DNA of 64,000 nucleotides, from assembly GCA_016169945.1 (NCBI GenBank), contig JADLSH010000393.1, positions 6,589,501-6,653,500 on the forward strand. The letters are read 5' to 3'. The translations under genes and the position numbers were made by a program. The stretch is from Trachythela sp. YZ-2020 (lineage: Eukaryota > Cnidaria > Anthozoa > Malacalcyonacea > Clavulariidae). The notes under the pieces are model-generated. The model saw only the letters and a list, made by a program, of their open reading frames with translations. It had not been told where the DNA came from and ran no database searches. Positions within the stretch are counted from its first letter, which is position 1. Each line of letters starts with the position of its first letter. Below, piece by piece: positions 43,042 to 54,778 of this stretch.

Positions 43042-43407
43042 TTAACAACAATTATAAAATCTAAATTTAGTAACATTAATTTAACTTACTAATCAATATT
43101 TCGTGTTAATATTTACGACCGTGAAAGGAGACCGTCTGAAAAAGTGTTCTGTGTGACAAAAGTGCTGATTCCTGTAGGTTCACATAAGTATGCCTACCTT
43201 ATGAGAGAACAAAATAATATTTTGATATCACTTGTTTATGATGCATGCTCAGCGTCTGTACAAAACACTAAAAGATGAGTTTGGCTTTTTGTCGAGGGAC
43301 GACGGTCACAGGTCGAATGTCGAAAGTCGAGGTCGAAAAATTGATTTCATTGGTGCTGTTGAATTCGAGTAGAATGCTGAATGATGTAAAAACTTTTAAA
43401 AACTTAC

Positions 43408-43445
43408 CGTAACGGCACAACTTTTATCGTCCACTTTAAAGATAC
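43408..43445 (-). pseudogene. Gene B mini-exon IFKVDDKSCAVT
   Basis: 38 nt between TTTTTCAAG| and ACG|GTAAGT. With the 1 nt left from the preceding exon it gives GIFKVDDKSCAVT in frame. Recognised by paired splice sites and phase. Confidence 0.5.
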
Positions 43446-43673
43446 CTTGAAAAATAAATCAGGCATGATTATTTCACTATCTGCAACCTCGCAAAATTTA
43501 GGTCACTGTGATGAAGATCCTCCCCCCCGCTTGTAAACGTTTAGACACTACATCTGAACAACCATGCCTGATTGTCGCTAAATAGGGAGTTTGATCAAAT
43601 GAAACAAGTATCTACACCAAGTATGCATGATTTCTGATTGTACATGTAATAAAGTTATAAATATTACCTGCTC

Positions 43674-43960
43674 ATGCCAGCAAAAGCTTTTCCTCTGAAT
43701 CCAAGCTGGTGTCCCACACTTTGTAGTGATTTAGATGACCTTTAACGTTTTTATCGCATTCTCCAATGGTTACACACTGAGTGAAAGATCTATTTTCTAA
43801 ACTAGGACCACAAGGTCCGCCTACAAACTCTGAATATTGGCACAATGCCATTTTATGGCCGATAAGCCAGTAGCTGCTTACATTCCAGAAGGCAGAAGAC
43901 AAAGAAGTCCTAAATTCAGTGTTTTGCAATTTTATGTGCACAATAAATTTATTCTGAAAC
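43674..43960 (-). pseudogene. Gene B exon with LSSAFWNVSSYWLIGHKM block
   Basis: Acceptor AGTTTCAG| and donor GCAG|GTAATA. It encodes NKFIVHIKLQNTEFRTSLSS, ALCQYSEFVGGPCGPSLENR, SFTQCVTIGECDKNVKGHLN and a TGA 6 bp before the donor, at a position where I recall Trp in relatives. The phase (1 nt) fits the next mini-exon. Many Cys/His positions are kept. Confidence 0.55.
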
Positions 43961-44507
43961 TTTTGTAAAGCAAATTTGAAGATGTGTAGTGTACTGGAGG
44001 CCAGCTTTGGAAAATTTCTGCATATTTATAGATCTGTTTATATTAATAATTGCTTGACCTTATTGTTAACCTTGACCTACGGTACCAGGCATAGGCATAG
44101 GAAAGGTACATAATCAGTTCACATGCAATTTCCTAGATAGAGGCTTAAATAGTTTCACTCAGATAGTCATTTATCGAAATTCAGAAGAATACAAAATTAT
44201 ACAAGGACTAAATCTTTTCCAGTCAATTTCCTAAAATTAAAATTAAAAGTTCACATACTTTGGTCGCTTACCACTTCCACTTGTTAATTTGTTTGTTTTT
44301 GTCTGGAAAACTTGAGCCATGTATTCACGGTAAACTTTCAACATTACAAGGTGATTATCAGAAACATTTTGTCTTCTTGTAAAAGTTATAAGCGAAGTCG
44401 GTGGACGACAGGAAAACTACTGCAAGTAAACAGGCAAGTAAACGATTTATACATGCATAATTATAAGTAATAGTCGCATTTATTATAAGTAATAGTCTCT
44501 AAATTTC

Positions 44508-44720
44508 TAACACATTTGCTAAAATGTATCTAATAATTGTTTGTGCTGCTAACTTGTCATATTTCCCCTTTTAACATTGTATTATAGTTTGTGATGTTGG
44601 CGGACGTTTTATTCAATAACTGTCAGGGCGCCTTGTGTCTTACGCAAAAATGTTGCGCAGTTTCATTTTCCCAAGGATTTTATTGCATAAGGAGCAAGAA
44701 CAAAGGTTGTACTTTCGCCA
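44508..44720. repeat. Long inverted repeat, right copy, around gene B
   Basis: Inverse of 39768-39977 with small indels. Gene B and its 5' region lie between the copies, total span 4.95 kb. Confidence 0.7.
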
Positions 44721-45989
44721 GGTAAAAGTCTTAAGAAGCAACGCTATGTTCCAGTGGATGATATTAACGTTCAAACTTCATTATTTTTTTTGTTGATTCA
44801 AAATTAACCTAAATTTATATGTCTGTGAAACTTTAAGGAATATATGATATTTCCTGCTCACGTTTTCAAAATTTCACAACACGAATTGCTTAAACAATTT
44901 GGGCTCTCCATGGTACTCTAACAAAAATGGCCGATGCGACACAGAGAACGTCGAAGACCAAGAAATTTTCGTCGATCAGCCGTAATACTTACTCGATTGA
45001 GCTGAAACTTTGACAGAAATAATATTTCATCTTGACCGTTCTGTGAAATTGTGAGCCAATTTGACTTTCGCCGCATGAAACTAGATATTCGATATTTACA
45101 GGGAGCCGCTCTTAAACAACCCAATAATTTATTGCTGACAATGTTTTTAATAATTACAGTGAGGAACGCGTGAAACTGGAGCCAGCTCCATGTTGGCTCA
45201 AAACTGGAGCTGGGACGACAAGTTTGTAAACAAACCGGTTATATTTTCTAGTATGTGACCGAAATGAGAACTTTACTCTGTTTCGTTTGTCCACAGTAGC
45301 TTGGGAAAGTGGACTCTTTTTTCTGATGAAGGGGCTGGTCAGTTGTCCGATTGATTGTAAAGCTTTTTAAAAGCCTTCATTTTTTACCTTTATAATGACA
45401 AACTGTAAAATCTGATTAATGACCGTTCTAGAGAAGGTATTTAAATATAATGCCAAGCAATAAGCGGACTTCTACATCACGAAACCACAATAAATAACTC
45501 TGGCGAAGTCTAACCATCTATTTCACGCACGGCCCGGTTGTATTAATTTCACATTTCTGTGAACACACAACTTTGGTATCGGTAAATTTGCGTTTTGGAG
45601 AAATAACCAAAGTCCGTCTTTCGTGGCTTTTCATTGGACGAGACATCCACCCGTGCAACAATGCATATATTTTTCCCTAGGGTAAAATAACAAATCCGGA
45701 AGCAAATGGTGAAGGCCCATTTTTTACTGTTTTTCTATCTTTTAATCAAAATTTTAAGATTTAATTAGACAGATTTTTTGTCATTTGACACTTGGTATCT
45801 AACAAATCACTTATGTACTGAAACCTCAGGGACACAGTGTTTTGTGGCCCCTCGACTGCTTGTTGATGCCCTTGACTTCACCTCAGGCAACAACGGCAGT
45901 CTCAGGTCAAAACACACTGTTTCCCTCAGTGTCAGTAAATGTCAATAAAGACTAAACGATCTAACCATCTTCCATATTTACCTGAAAAA
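44721..45989. other. No gene seen
   Basis: AT-rich. At 44932 the plus strand has a possible start (AAAATGGCCGATGCGACAC) with a short open frame, but no downstream exon or domain can be tied to it. Confidence 0.4.
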
Positions 45990-46158
45990 TGCAATAAGAA
46001 CTTCAATGTTTCGAGTGAAGGCCCTTCATCTGGAAGTTAGTAGAATGTGTCGGGGGGGGGGGACATGTGCTTTTATAGTGAGTACAAAAGCGATCATGTG
46101 ATAAAAAATAAACCAATCAGATGGATTTAAGCACAACAAACTAAAAAAAATATGGAAA

Positions 46159-46560
46159 TCACATCACAAAATATATTAGCATATAAGGAGAAGCAAACAA
46201 AGGCAAGAAATAAAGAAATTCAGGAACTATATAGGAGAGGAGGTGAGATGTAGAGTATCTGCTGATGGCAGGCATAAACACATGAGAGTTAAATGTAAGA
46301 GAAGTGCTCATTAATGCAGAAAGAAAAATGAATGGTTCCATGTTGGGAAATGAGATGCATTTATTGGCTTCTGCAGCTATCATTACTTCCAGAAATGGGA
46401 CACAGAGCTCGAATTTTCATATCTGAAACACTGTGATTGCCAGTGTTGATATGTCTGGCAACAGGTTGTTTAGCATCTTTGTTTGTGACAGCATGACGAT
46501 GCTCACCAAAGATGTGAAATGGTGCTTAATAGTGTACTTAGATTTTGGTGCCGAAATTGT
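46159..46560 (-). pseudogene. GIY-YIG endonuclease end of Penelope-like element A (minus copy)
   Basis: Minus-strand reading gives CGVKLCKTCKYIDTSTTISA (Cys-rich segment before the GIY-YIG domain), GEHRHAVTNKDAKQPVARHI, GNHSVSDMKIRALCPISGSN, a stop, and INEHFSYI. The plus-strand frame over the same bases (46433-46864) is a shadow of this. Confidence 0.55.
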
Positions 46561-47389
46561 AGTGGAAGTATCTATATATTTGCAGGTTTTACACAGCTTC
46601 ACACCACAAGGAAAAGTGCCAGTACGTGACGACGAGTCCTGTGGTAGAGAGCTATGGACTAGGGGAATAGATACAAGTATATCTAAGAACGATACACTGG
46701 TCTCACTGATCTCTCATGTAAACTGGAGTGCTGGTTGGAAGTTATTAACAAAGTTAATAAACTTCTCCAACTCTCGGCGGGAACAGGATGTTGCCGAGAC
46801 AGTCATCAATGTACCTACCAAGGTAATCAGGTATTGCTCAAAGATCTGTTTTCCACAAAACTAACAAATAAATTGGTGTAGTTGGGACCCATTTTAGTTC
46901 CCATGGCCACATCACTTACTTGTTGGTAATGCTCACGGTCAAATGAAAAATTGTCCAAGGTGGGCACTAACTCAGTTAAATGGATCAGAAGAGTGGTAGA
47001 CGGTTCCTGGTTAGGGTGCTTATCTAAGAAGAATTTGAACCATCACGATGGGGGAATGACAGTGTACAAGGACAAATTGGGGAATGACAGCATACAAAGG
47101 TCAATTTTGATGTAAAAGGTGGTGTCACTCAATTGTCTTCTGGAGACCAGGGAGATTTGTTTGGGTTGATGGTCTCCAAAACGTCCTTTTCATGGACAGA
47201 GGGGGTTGTCGTGAAAGTGTGCCTTAAGGCGTAATCATCTAAAAAAGATTTGGTATCTGCTTTAACTGAAAAAAGTCAAGGGACCCAGGGTTGTAAACAA
47301 ATTTGAGACCTTTCATGAGAACAGAACTCTCGGAAAATCTGTCTAAAAATAGAAGGACATGTAGAAGACAACATGCCAAATGTCTAAAT

Positions 47390-47690
47390 GTAAATTGCGA
47401 ATATAAATTTATATTGGTGAAACTGGTAGATATTTAAGGATAAGGGTTTGGTGAGCATCGTCGTGCTGTTGCAAACAATGATGCTACACAACCTGTTGCC
47501 AGACATTTCAACAATGGCAATCACAGTGTTTCAGATATGCTAATTCAAGCTCTGTGTCCCATTTCTGGTAGTAATGATAGCTGCAAAAGGCAAGAAATGC
47601 ATCTCATTTCCCAACTTGGCACCATTCATCCTCTTGGTATTAACGAGCACTTCTCTTACATTTAACTCCTATCTGTTTATGCCTGCCATT
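47390..47690 (+). pseudogene. GIY-YIG endonuclease end of Penelope-like element A (plus copy)
   Basis: Encodes KFILVKLVDI-like (the YIGETGR region, one frame off), GEHRRAVANNDATQPVARHF, GNHSVSDMLIQALCPISGS and LISQLGTIHPLGINEHFSY. The Arg, His and Asn positions of the GIY-YIG fold are visible. A base change or indel near 47435-47450 breaks the GETGR part. Confidence 0.55.
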
Positions 47691-47900
47691 AGCAGATACT
47701 CTACATCTCACCTCCTCTCATATATAGTTCCTGAATTTCTGTCTTTCTTGCTTTGTTCGCTTCTCCTTATATGTTAATATATTTTGTGATGTGATTCCAT
47801 AGTTTGTCGTGATTGCTTTTGTATTGACCATAAAAGCAGATGGTTTTCTCCAACCCATTCATTTTACTAACTTCCAGACGAAGGAAGGATTTTATTGTAT

Positions 47901-48759
47901 TTTTCTGGTAGTTTTACACAACAGTCAACTGCCTTATATTTGCTACACTCTACCAACACTGGCACCGCACATTCAAGATATCTTCCATATCTGCAACACA
48001 CAATGCAAACAAGATCGCGAAAAATGGTGTTAAATGCAACTCAGATTACCGAACGTCAAATATGTCTAGCATAGTACATATTGCTTAGCTAAATTTCTCT
48101 TAAACTTTCCTTTCTGCGATTTTTCAAAAGAGGACCCTTCTAGCATATTCTATAGTATTTGAAATTTTAGGATGTATATCCAGCATGAGGAACTCATGAG
48201 AACACTGGCATGTTAATTAAGTAGGATTAATACACCCCCTTCCTTTGAATATGTGTTCACATGTCGTATTATGCAAGATACTGATTGTTGGATAAGTAAA
48301 CGTCACACAAGCTTGTACTTTATGTTGTACTTAAATCAGCTTGCAAATAACCGTGGTTGGGTATGTTCGTCTAAAGGGTAGTGAGCTTGGCACGTTAACA
48401 TTTATATAATATATGTACCTGCTTTAAGCTTGACACTTGAAGCGTTCTGTCTAGGAATATTAAAGAGGAGAAATGCCAGACAACTTCATTTTTAAATTAA
48501 TTGGAAAACACAGCTATTGCGTTTTCACACTCAAGATCATGTGTTAGAAAGGCAATCATCATGACATGGACATCCCATTTCTGGTCTAAAAGGCACCAGA
48601 AGAAAAGCTCCACAGACCTGTCATTATGAAAGTATTATAGTAAGAGTGTCAAAAGGAATTCTGGAAAGCAGTTGCGGAAAGTTATTTTAAGACGTTTACA
48701 GTCAACAAACGAAAAGTGGAACAATTATGTCTGGTATGGCAACGGAACAGTGGAAACAT
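47901..48759. other. No gene seen
   Basis: AT-rich, following the Penelope-like copies. Short frames only. Confidence 0.4.
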
Positions 48760-50400
48760 TAGAGGCCGAGTTGAAATATGCCCTGCACCCAGTAGTTGTG
48801 GTGCTGAGGAGGTACAGCATGATTTTCTAGGTTGGGATGTTGGCCGAGCTGCTATTACTGTTTACAACAATCTGCCATGGTGATCAGCACAAACAACCCT
48901 CTCAAATCATGTTCACCGTATTGACAATATAGAACCTGGTACTTCTCTAACTTGTTATATGCCTTTAGACAAAGATCAGTCTGATGACATTTTTCTGAAT
49001 ATACCTGGTGTGTCAACTACGACAGCCAAAACATCGTCTGGCAGCAACATGCCATCATCCAGCCTGTTTCGAGCCACAATAATGATGCTTGTGAGCTTTG
49101 TCTTGCTTCCTATGGAATGGTGAGATCTACCAATCAATGTCATTCCTGGTAAAAGTAAATCTACAGATCACAGAGCATTTGGTGGAGAGAGTATGTGGCA
49201 TTTTTTCCCAACATCCTGAAACTTTTCAATACTTATTGCTGTTGGTTATTTAAGAAGAATTGCATCAAGCAAGAAAATATGCATAAAGTATCATCACCAT
49301 ACTGGCGTGGTCATGCTATTTGCAAATACCAAGATTTTGAATTACATTTAATAATTCCTGACAAAGGAAGTATGAGTGTTAGAAATAAACTTTTATGCAA
49401 CTTAAGGGTAGGACGAAGTAAAATGTGATCAAACTCGGCCACATATGGAGGAAAGTTTTTGGGTATATTCAATTATGCAATATTACACCTGAATTAAAGA
49501 TTGTGTTATTTACCGAAGCATCTGCTCAAATTTACCATGACTTATCTAAACACAACATAATATACATTGACGCCACAGAAAAGTTATTAGCAGATGAATA
49601 GAACCACCACGTCTTCTTTACTATGCTATGGTCTTACAAACTTGAATGCACCTATTCCAATATCAGAATCGATTTGAAGCCATCATACAGCATAAACCAA
49701 GTGCTAATCCTTCAAGAACAAAAAAAGGGAAAATATCTTTCACCATCTGGTAAAAAAGTTGCACTTCAATCCAACCGCATAATAAGCAATCTACAATCCT
49801 GGCAAATTGTGTGGACAGTTCACAGGTGTTCACCTTGGACAAACGAGTCGATGCTCATACATTACTTTTCCATGCTATAACGCCCCCCTCAATGTTGTAT
49901 TGTATGAAGCATTTTCGTGAAAGTCGTATTTGCTCGTTTATGAACATTGAGATGGGGGAGGGGGCTCAGAAACTCGATTTAGAAAGTAAAGTGAATGTTT
50001 TATTAGGTATATGGATTTGCGCATGTGCTGTCCACAATAATATTTGCCAGGATTGTCTGAAAGTATGACTAAAAATAAAATGTGAAATTTACTGGGAATA
50101 AGTGAATGTTCAGCAATGGCATGCCGACCCCTGTGTTAGATAGCTCTATAATCCTTGAAAACTATTTTGCTTCTCAAAGTTCAGAAGATGAAATCCCAAT
50201 ACCAACATCGAAGAGAACCAGTCTTATCTGCCTAGGCAATGAATTTGCTTGGGAAGGTTCTTTAGACAGCTTGAAAGCATTTGTACTAAACGATTTAAGT
50301 CTGCAAGGAAAGTGGTCATCACTTGGTGGCAAAGTGAAACTTTTTATTGGCTCTAATTACACCATAAAGTGGAATGAGGAAAAAAAACAATAAAAAAGTT
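48760..50400 (+). pseudogene. Decayed gene, transposase-like (MULE-type resemblance)
   Basis: Pieces in several frames on the plus strand: EVQHDFLGWDVGRAAITVYN (about 48808), HRAFGGESMWHFFPNILKLF (49160), KVSSPYWRGHAICKYQDFEL, VLFTEASAQIYHDLSKHNII then YIDATEKLLADE (about 49500-49600; Asp in the style of a DDE transposase), SRICSFMNIEMGEGAQ (49920) and SLICLGNEFAWEGSLDSLKA (50200). From memory these occur together in one uncharacterised cnidarian gene family. At least five frame breaks. The family name is uncertain. Confidence 0.4.
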
Positions 50401-50508
50401 TGTGATTGTCTGCGACAATTGTGACCAAATTGTATAGACAAGAAACTAAATGACTTTGTAATAACTGGTGAAGAAGGGCCATACAACGAGCTGTAAAGGG
50501 AAGGAAAT

Positions 50509-51260
50509 ATGGCGGCTGATAGTGAACAGCCTGACAGTTCACTAATAGACAGCTGTTCTAACCTATCTAATCTTCCCAATAGCCCAAACCAAATACCCAA
50601 TGTCAATGAATTTGAGGCCGATATTATTTCAACCAAATCTAGCGAAAAATTGTGTAAACTGTGTGCCTGCTTTTGTGGAAACATTGCGTTGCAAGTCAAG
50701 CATATCAAAAGGGATATTAAATTTTTACAAATATTTGCTTATAAGTGACTTAGAAGTAGCAAATGCTACGATAAAGAAATTTGAAGTGAGAATAAAAAAC
50801 TGCAAAATGAAAAATCAAGTCTAATTACAGCAATAAGAATAGTGCAAGAGGATAACTCCCAGCACATAAATCGCAGAGACACAATGGGCACAAGAATTGA
50901 AAACCTGTGGGCTGAATTGAAAACAAAGCCAAAGGAGGATACAAAGGAACACGTTACCATGGTAACAATGCCAAATTACCTGTTAATACCGTCCCGACGA
51001 GCGCAGTTACAGAAAGCAATAGATATCAATCACTTGCTGACTTAGCGCCAGACGAAACGAATATCTCGACTGAGAATCATGACCAGACAACAGAAGTCAA
51101 AATGCTGAAAGTATAAAACCTACAAAAGTGATAATTGCAGGAGATTCTATGATATCAACATTCCCCAGTTGCACAACCCTCGATATGGAGGACCATATTA
51201 AACCTCTTCTACTGAAAAAGCTTGACAAATATGGCAAGTTTCTTATAATTGTTGATGTAT
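50509..51260 (+). pseudogene. LINE ORF1 fragment with SGNH-type esterase start
   Basis: The plus strand has MAADSEQPDSSLIDSCSN, a Cys-containing coiled-coil-like region with frame changes, and at 51117 TKVIIAGDSMISTFPSCTTL and MEDHIKPLLLKK. GDS is the nucleophile motif of SGNH hydrolases found in ORF1 of several CR1/L2-group LINEs. It breaks off at 51260 before the GTND-type motif. LINE 1 at 4640-4695 has the other end of such an ORF1. Confidence 0.5.
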
Positions 51261-51989
51261 TTTAATATAGCCCTAAAATGTTGTTTTATTTACATAGATT
51301 TTCATTTGATTCCAAATAAAATATCCTATGTTTTAAAAAAGTCCCAAATTAAAAGGACAGCAAAATCATTTCACGAGAGAATTTGTATATTTTCATCTGA
51401 TTTCATTTCAAAAACTAATTTATCGGTAAAAGGCAGTTTAGTTTACAAACGTTTCGAAACATTTTAGTGAATGGAAGGTTCCATTTAAACATTAATTTGA
51501 AGCTTATAGAATGCATAAGAACATACCTAGCGCATATATCTCATATTTCTATGGCTAAAACAACTAATATTTTAATTATTTTTGCAGCTTTTGTAACCTG
51601 TTTAACTGTTTTGTACTCCAGAAAAGAAATTTATGTTATTAATCGTGTTGCCATGGCTACTGTGCTTCCTCTTCTTGAAACAAAATTCCCATTTTTTATT
51701 CTTAAAAAATTCTTAACCCAAAATAAATTTCCCAAAATATTATTGTTTCCTTCCACTCTTCTTTCCAAACTATTACAGTAATGATCAAAATTTTAATGGC
51801 ACATTTAAAATGAAGGAAAACACAGTGATTAAGTCAAGTAAAACATGACCTTTGAGTCGCTGTGAAGAGGGGTGTGAGCCAGGGATCCAATTCTGTTTTC
51901 TAAGCCAAAATTTTGCTTTGAATCAAATATCCGACTCGTCTACGATTTATTTGTACGAAATCTGGCGCTATTTTACTTGAAACTAAATA
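51261..51989. other. No gene seen
   Basis: AT-rich with two open frames (51249-51467, 51467-51781) lacking recognisable domains; composition suggests noncoding. Confidence 0.4.
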
Positions 51990-52440
51990 CCAAATAGCAT
52001 GTGCCTTCTAGCACTGTCCAAGAAATGCAGGCAATGCATAGCATAACTCAAAATTACTTAAAACAGCATGTAAGAAATAAATTGACTGAATGGTCTGTAG
52101 GAGAAGCTGTAATCGACCAAATTGCTAGGGATTTCATTCCAAATGATATATTCAATTCGGTTCATACTGACAAAGGTTTACTTAGCTTTTTAAAGAATAA
52201 CTTCAGATATGTGACCCCTGTCATAATACTCAAAGATACTATGAATATGCATCGATAATTGAAACAATTCAGGAATTTTTGATAGATATAGGTATAAAAA
52301 GGCAATATGAGAACCCTGTTGTAAGTCCGGATGGAGTTTTAAGAGATCTCATGGATGGCAGTGTTGCAAAGAGTAATGTCTTATTCATATTGAGTTCTAA
52401 AGTTCATCATGGGTTGCGCATGGCTATGGCATAGAGTAAG
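51990..52440 (+). pseudogene. Fragment of a multi-copy cnidarian/sponge gene family
   Basis: Plus strand: VQEMQAMHSITQNYLKQHVR, KLTEWSVGEAVIDQIARDF, NNFRYVTPVIILKDTMN and, after a frame change, QEFLIDIGIKRQYENPVVSP followed by DGVLRDLMDGSVAKSN. From memory these two blocks are adjacent in large uncharacterised proteins of cnidarians and sponges. No upstream or downstream exons are recognised; the fragment abuts LINE 3. Confidence 0.4.
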
Positions 52441-52789
52441 GAATGAATAGAGAGACAGGTCCTTTGATCTTTTTGGGACCACCGACAGCGACATCCGGTT
52501 GTCTGCAGCCATTAGTCTGGCCGGAAGATTTGCAAATTCGTATTAGAAACTATATGGGGAATTTGCATTCTTGCCTACTAAATCGCGTTTTTTTCATAAT
52601 TTCATTGATACAACTAATACTATTTGTTTTAACCCATCGAGTAGCAATGCACTTCAGTGCACGCTACTTTATGTGCTCTGTCTAACATAGCAGACAATTT
52701 TCTTATGGTTCTTTATTATGCACAAGTCAAATCCATAAGTATGGGAATACATCCGGATATTAGCTACTTTTTGTGCTGCTTTGTAACTT

Positions 52790-53791
52790 TCAATGGTTGT
52801 AATCCTTCAGGAATTTTTTAAGATCTACCTTAAATTTAGTCAATCTAGTTTCATTTCTAAACCTTGCTGGTAACGTATTCCATGTTTTAGCTCCGTTGTA
52901 TCGAAAGGAACCTTGATATTTTTTGGTCCTTGCTAATGGTAATCGTAGCAGATCTTTATGCCTTGTATTATAAGCATGAATTTCACTAGACAATCTAAAC
53001 TCATGCAATAAATACCCAGGTGCTAGACCATTTAGGCACTTGAATACCTGTAAACAAATTTGGTAAGCCCTTCGAGATTGTAAAGACGGCCAACTAAGAG
53101 TTTGGTTAATATCACACTGTCTGACCGCATGTCTCTCAATGATACTAGCTGCCCTTCTTTGAAGCTTATCCAAGAAGTCACAGTTGGTTTTCCCACAGCT
53201 ATCCCACACTGAGGAACAGTAATCAAACAGTGGTAAGATCATGGCATCATACAATGTAATACAAGTCTCTCGAGGAAGGATCTTTCGAGCCTTTCGTAAC
53301 ATGCCCAACCTAGATGAAATTTTGTTGGTAATATAGTCGATATGATCATTCCAAGAGAGAGATGGATCAAGCATGACACCGAGATATTTAAATTTGTAAA
53401 CTCTTTCTAAAGCTATATCCCTTGCCATGACTTCAAAACTGCCAATTTTGGCAAGTCTCTGATGTGTTCCTATTAACATTATCTTGCTCTTCGTATAATT
53501 TAAAAATAAAAAATTATTATTTAGCCATACTATTATGTTATCTAGATCGTCAGACAAAGTGGATTCAATTGTTGTAATAGAGCTACTACTAAAATAGAGC
53601 ACAGTGTCATCAGCATAAAGTTGGATATTACAGTTCTTCACTACAGATGATAGTTCATTGACATATACTATGAATAGCAAGGGGCCCAATATAGATCCTT
53701 GAGGAACACCAAAGGGAATGGGCTGAGGATCAGAAACCATGCCATTTATAATGACACTTTGTGTCCTATTTGTAAGGTATTCGTTAAACAA
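52790..53791 (-). pseudogene. LINE 3 reverse transcriptase, N-terminally deleted
   Basis: Palm motifs PFGVPQGSILGPLLFIVYVN and NIQLYADDTVLYFSSS, then the thumb and C-terminal region FKYLGVMLDPSLSWNDHIDY, ILPLFDYCSSVWDSCG, WPSLQSRRAYQICLQVFKCL and NTLPARFRNETRLTKFK. The fingers and the first catalytic Asp region are absent, so no activity is possible. The final codon is followed by a short 3' region. Confidence 0.75.
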
Positions 53792-53814
53792 ACAAGAATT
53801 TTCTTTCGATTTGG

Positions 53815-54438
53815 AAATATAATTTCCAAATACGTAGCTTCAATATCTTGGCCAAAGTCCGTTCTTTGACGAGCCGTTAGCCTAGCGTTGTAATAGACAG
53901 CAGTACCTCCTCCTCGCTGTAAATCCGCACGGTCATTTCGAATGAGGCTGTAGCCGCTTATTGCAAGTTCAGAATCTGACCAAGTTGAATTTAGCCAAGT
54001 TTCACTAAGACAAACAACATCAAATGGATTTTCAATCATGAAGATTTTGAGTTCGTCAAGATGTTTTGGGAGGCTGCGAACATTCAAATGGGCAATTTTT
54101 AGACCTGATTGTTCCAATGTTGTGTTAGTCCATCCCGGATTCGGAGATACATCACCAGCTGTTAGGATTAATGCAGCTAAAGCATAGTTTTGTAGGAGTT
54201 TCCAAACCATTATCAGCTTCGTTGCCAGAGCTAATTTAGACTTAGTTGACTTCCCTTTCGTCTTTCTTGTTTTCGTTGTAAACTCAGTTGTTGACAAAAA
54301 TTTGCCGACATAAAGAGAACTAGCAATGGATCTAGTCCCCTTCAAAATTTCATCAGGCATATACCCTTTCACAACGATAAAACAGAGGCAGAAGGAATAT
54401 AATTTAAGCAGAGCGCCATTTACACGTGGCACCGCCAT
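53815..54438 (-). pseudogene. LINE 3 endonuclease, N-terminal part
   Basis: Leader with the VSPNPGW-type motif, as in LINE 2, then LKIAHLNVRSLPKHLDELK and SETWLNSTWSDSELAISGYS. It breaks at TYLEIIFPN near 53815 where the RT-encoding part begins after the deletion. Catalytic Asp and His motifs lie in the deleted section. Confidence 0.65.
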
Positions 54439-54778
54439 GCTTGCATTAATGACATCATACGGTTTTCATAGCAACGGTTAGTGCTCATCTGTAACACCGC
54501 TATGTAGCTTTGGGTGTTACCAGTGTAGTCCGAACATTTCGTGGTGGTCGGATGAAACGTCTTTGAGTAATGACCAAAAGTGTGAAATATTTGGCTTAAA
54601 AACTCGGTTCTAATACCAACCTGATACTCTTCACCTCTACTACTCACCCGAAACCCCGCTGCGGTGAACACCTTGACTCAGGCTGGTCATGTGGCACCCA
54701 GATTTTAGGTGCTAAATTATTGTACTTAGGGAGGGTAGCCAAGGTGTGCATTTCACATTGCCAAATTGCCGTGCAACA

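Larger units (their letters stand above)
40551..43960 (-). pseudogene. Gene B: dead multi-exon gene of a cnidarian/sponge multi-copy family
   Basis: Minus-strand exons at 43674-43960, 43408-43445, 42759-42908 and 42665 downwards to 40551. Block order: LSSAFWNVSSYWLIGHKMAL, ECDKNVKGHLNHYKVWDTS, an acidic Ser/Thr-rich region, AEFYENASTWETQ, MRIDSKQLDHLLSYITSPH, GATIRKSLQGLDYVAADGAK, a Cys/His zinc-finger-like motif, GWALSSSKKGNRFSDTQKRY, and AEEEQAYKDIRMQVFSEVQL. From memory the same blocks recur in this order in uncharacterised cnidarian and sponge proteins. Broken by stops, several 1-nt frameshifts and a MITE. Function unknown. Confidence 0.7.
45990..47900. mobile_element. Penelope-like element A, two inverted partial copies
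   Basis: The minus strand from about 47330 down to 45990 carries RT C-terminal matter (MGTKMGPNYTNLFVSFVE-like, YIDD-type region near 46800, SETSVSFLDI) and a GIY-YIG endonuclease end (GEHRHAVTNKDAKQPVARH, GSNDSC, INEHFSYI). The plus strand from about 47370 to 47690 repeats the endonuclease end (FGEHRRAVANNDATQPVARH, KRQEMHLISQLGTIHPLGIN). Both are frameshifted. Each ends near a similar 3' region. Tail-to-tail inverted copies are known for Penelope-like elements. Confidence 0.65.
52785..54438 (-). mobile_element. LINE 3: CR1/L2-group element with internal deletion
   Basis: Minus strand. Endonuclease N-terminal part (54438-53815: LILTAGDVSPNPGWTN, HLNVRSLPKHLDELKIF, VVCLSETWLNSTWS, DRADLQRGGGTAVYY), then directly the RT from YLTNRTQSVIING (53770) with FGVPQGSILGPLLFIVY and IQLYADDTVLYF to the end at 52790. 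The rest of the endonuclease and the first RT motifs are missing, about 1.3 kb. The RT part is open for 333 codons. Confidence 0.75.

Noticed and set aside
44932..45020. Possible start exon, plus strand, MADATQRTSKTKK
   Set aside because: Good initiation context, but no donor or downstream exon could be tied to it.
46433..46864. Open plus-strand frame of 143 codons
   Set aside because: It is the complement of the Penelope-like minus copy; the minus strand has the recognisable GIY-YIG and Cys-rich motifs.
51249..51781. Two adjacent plus-strand frames
   Set aside because: No domain, no splice support, and hydrophobic AT-driven composition.
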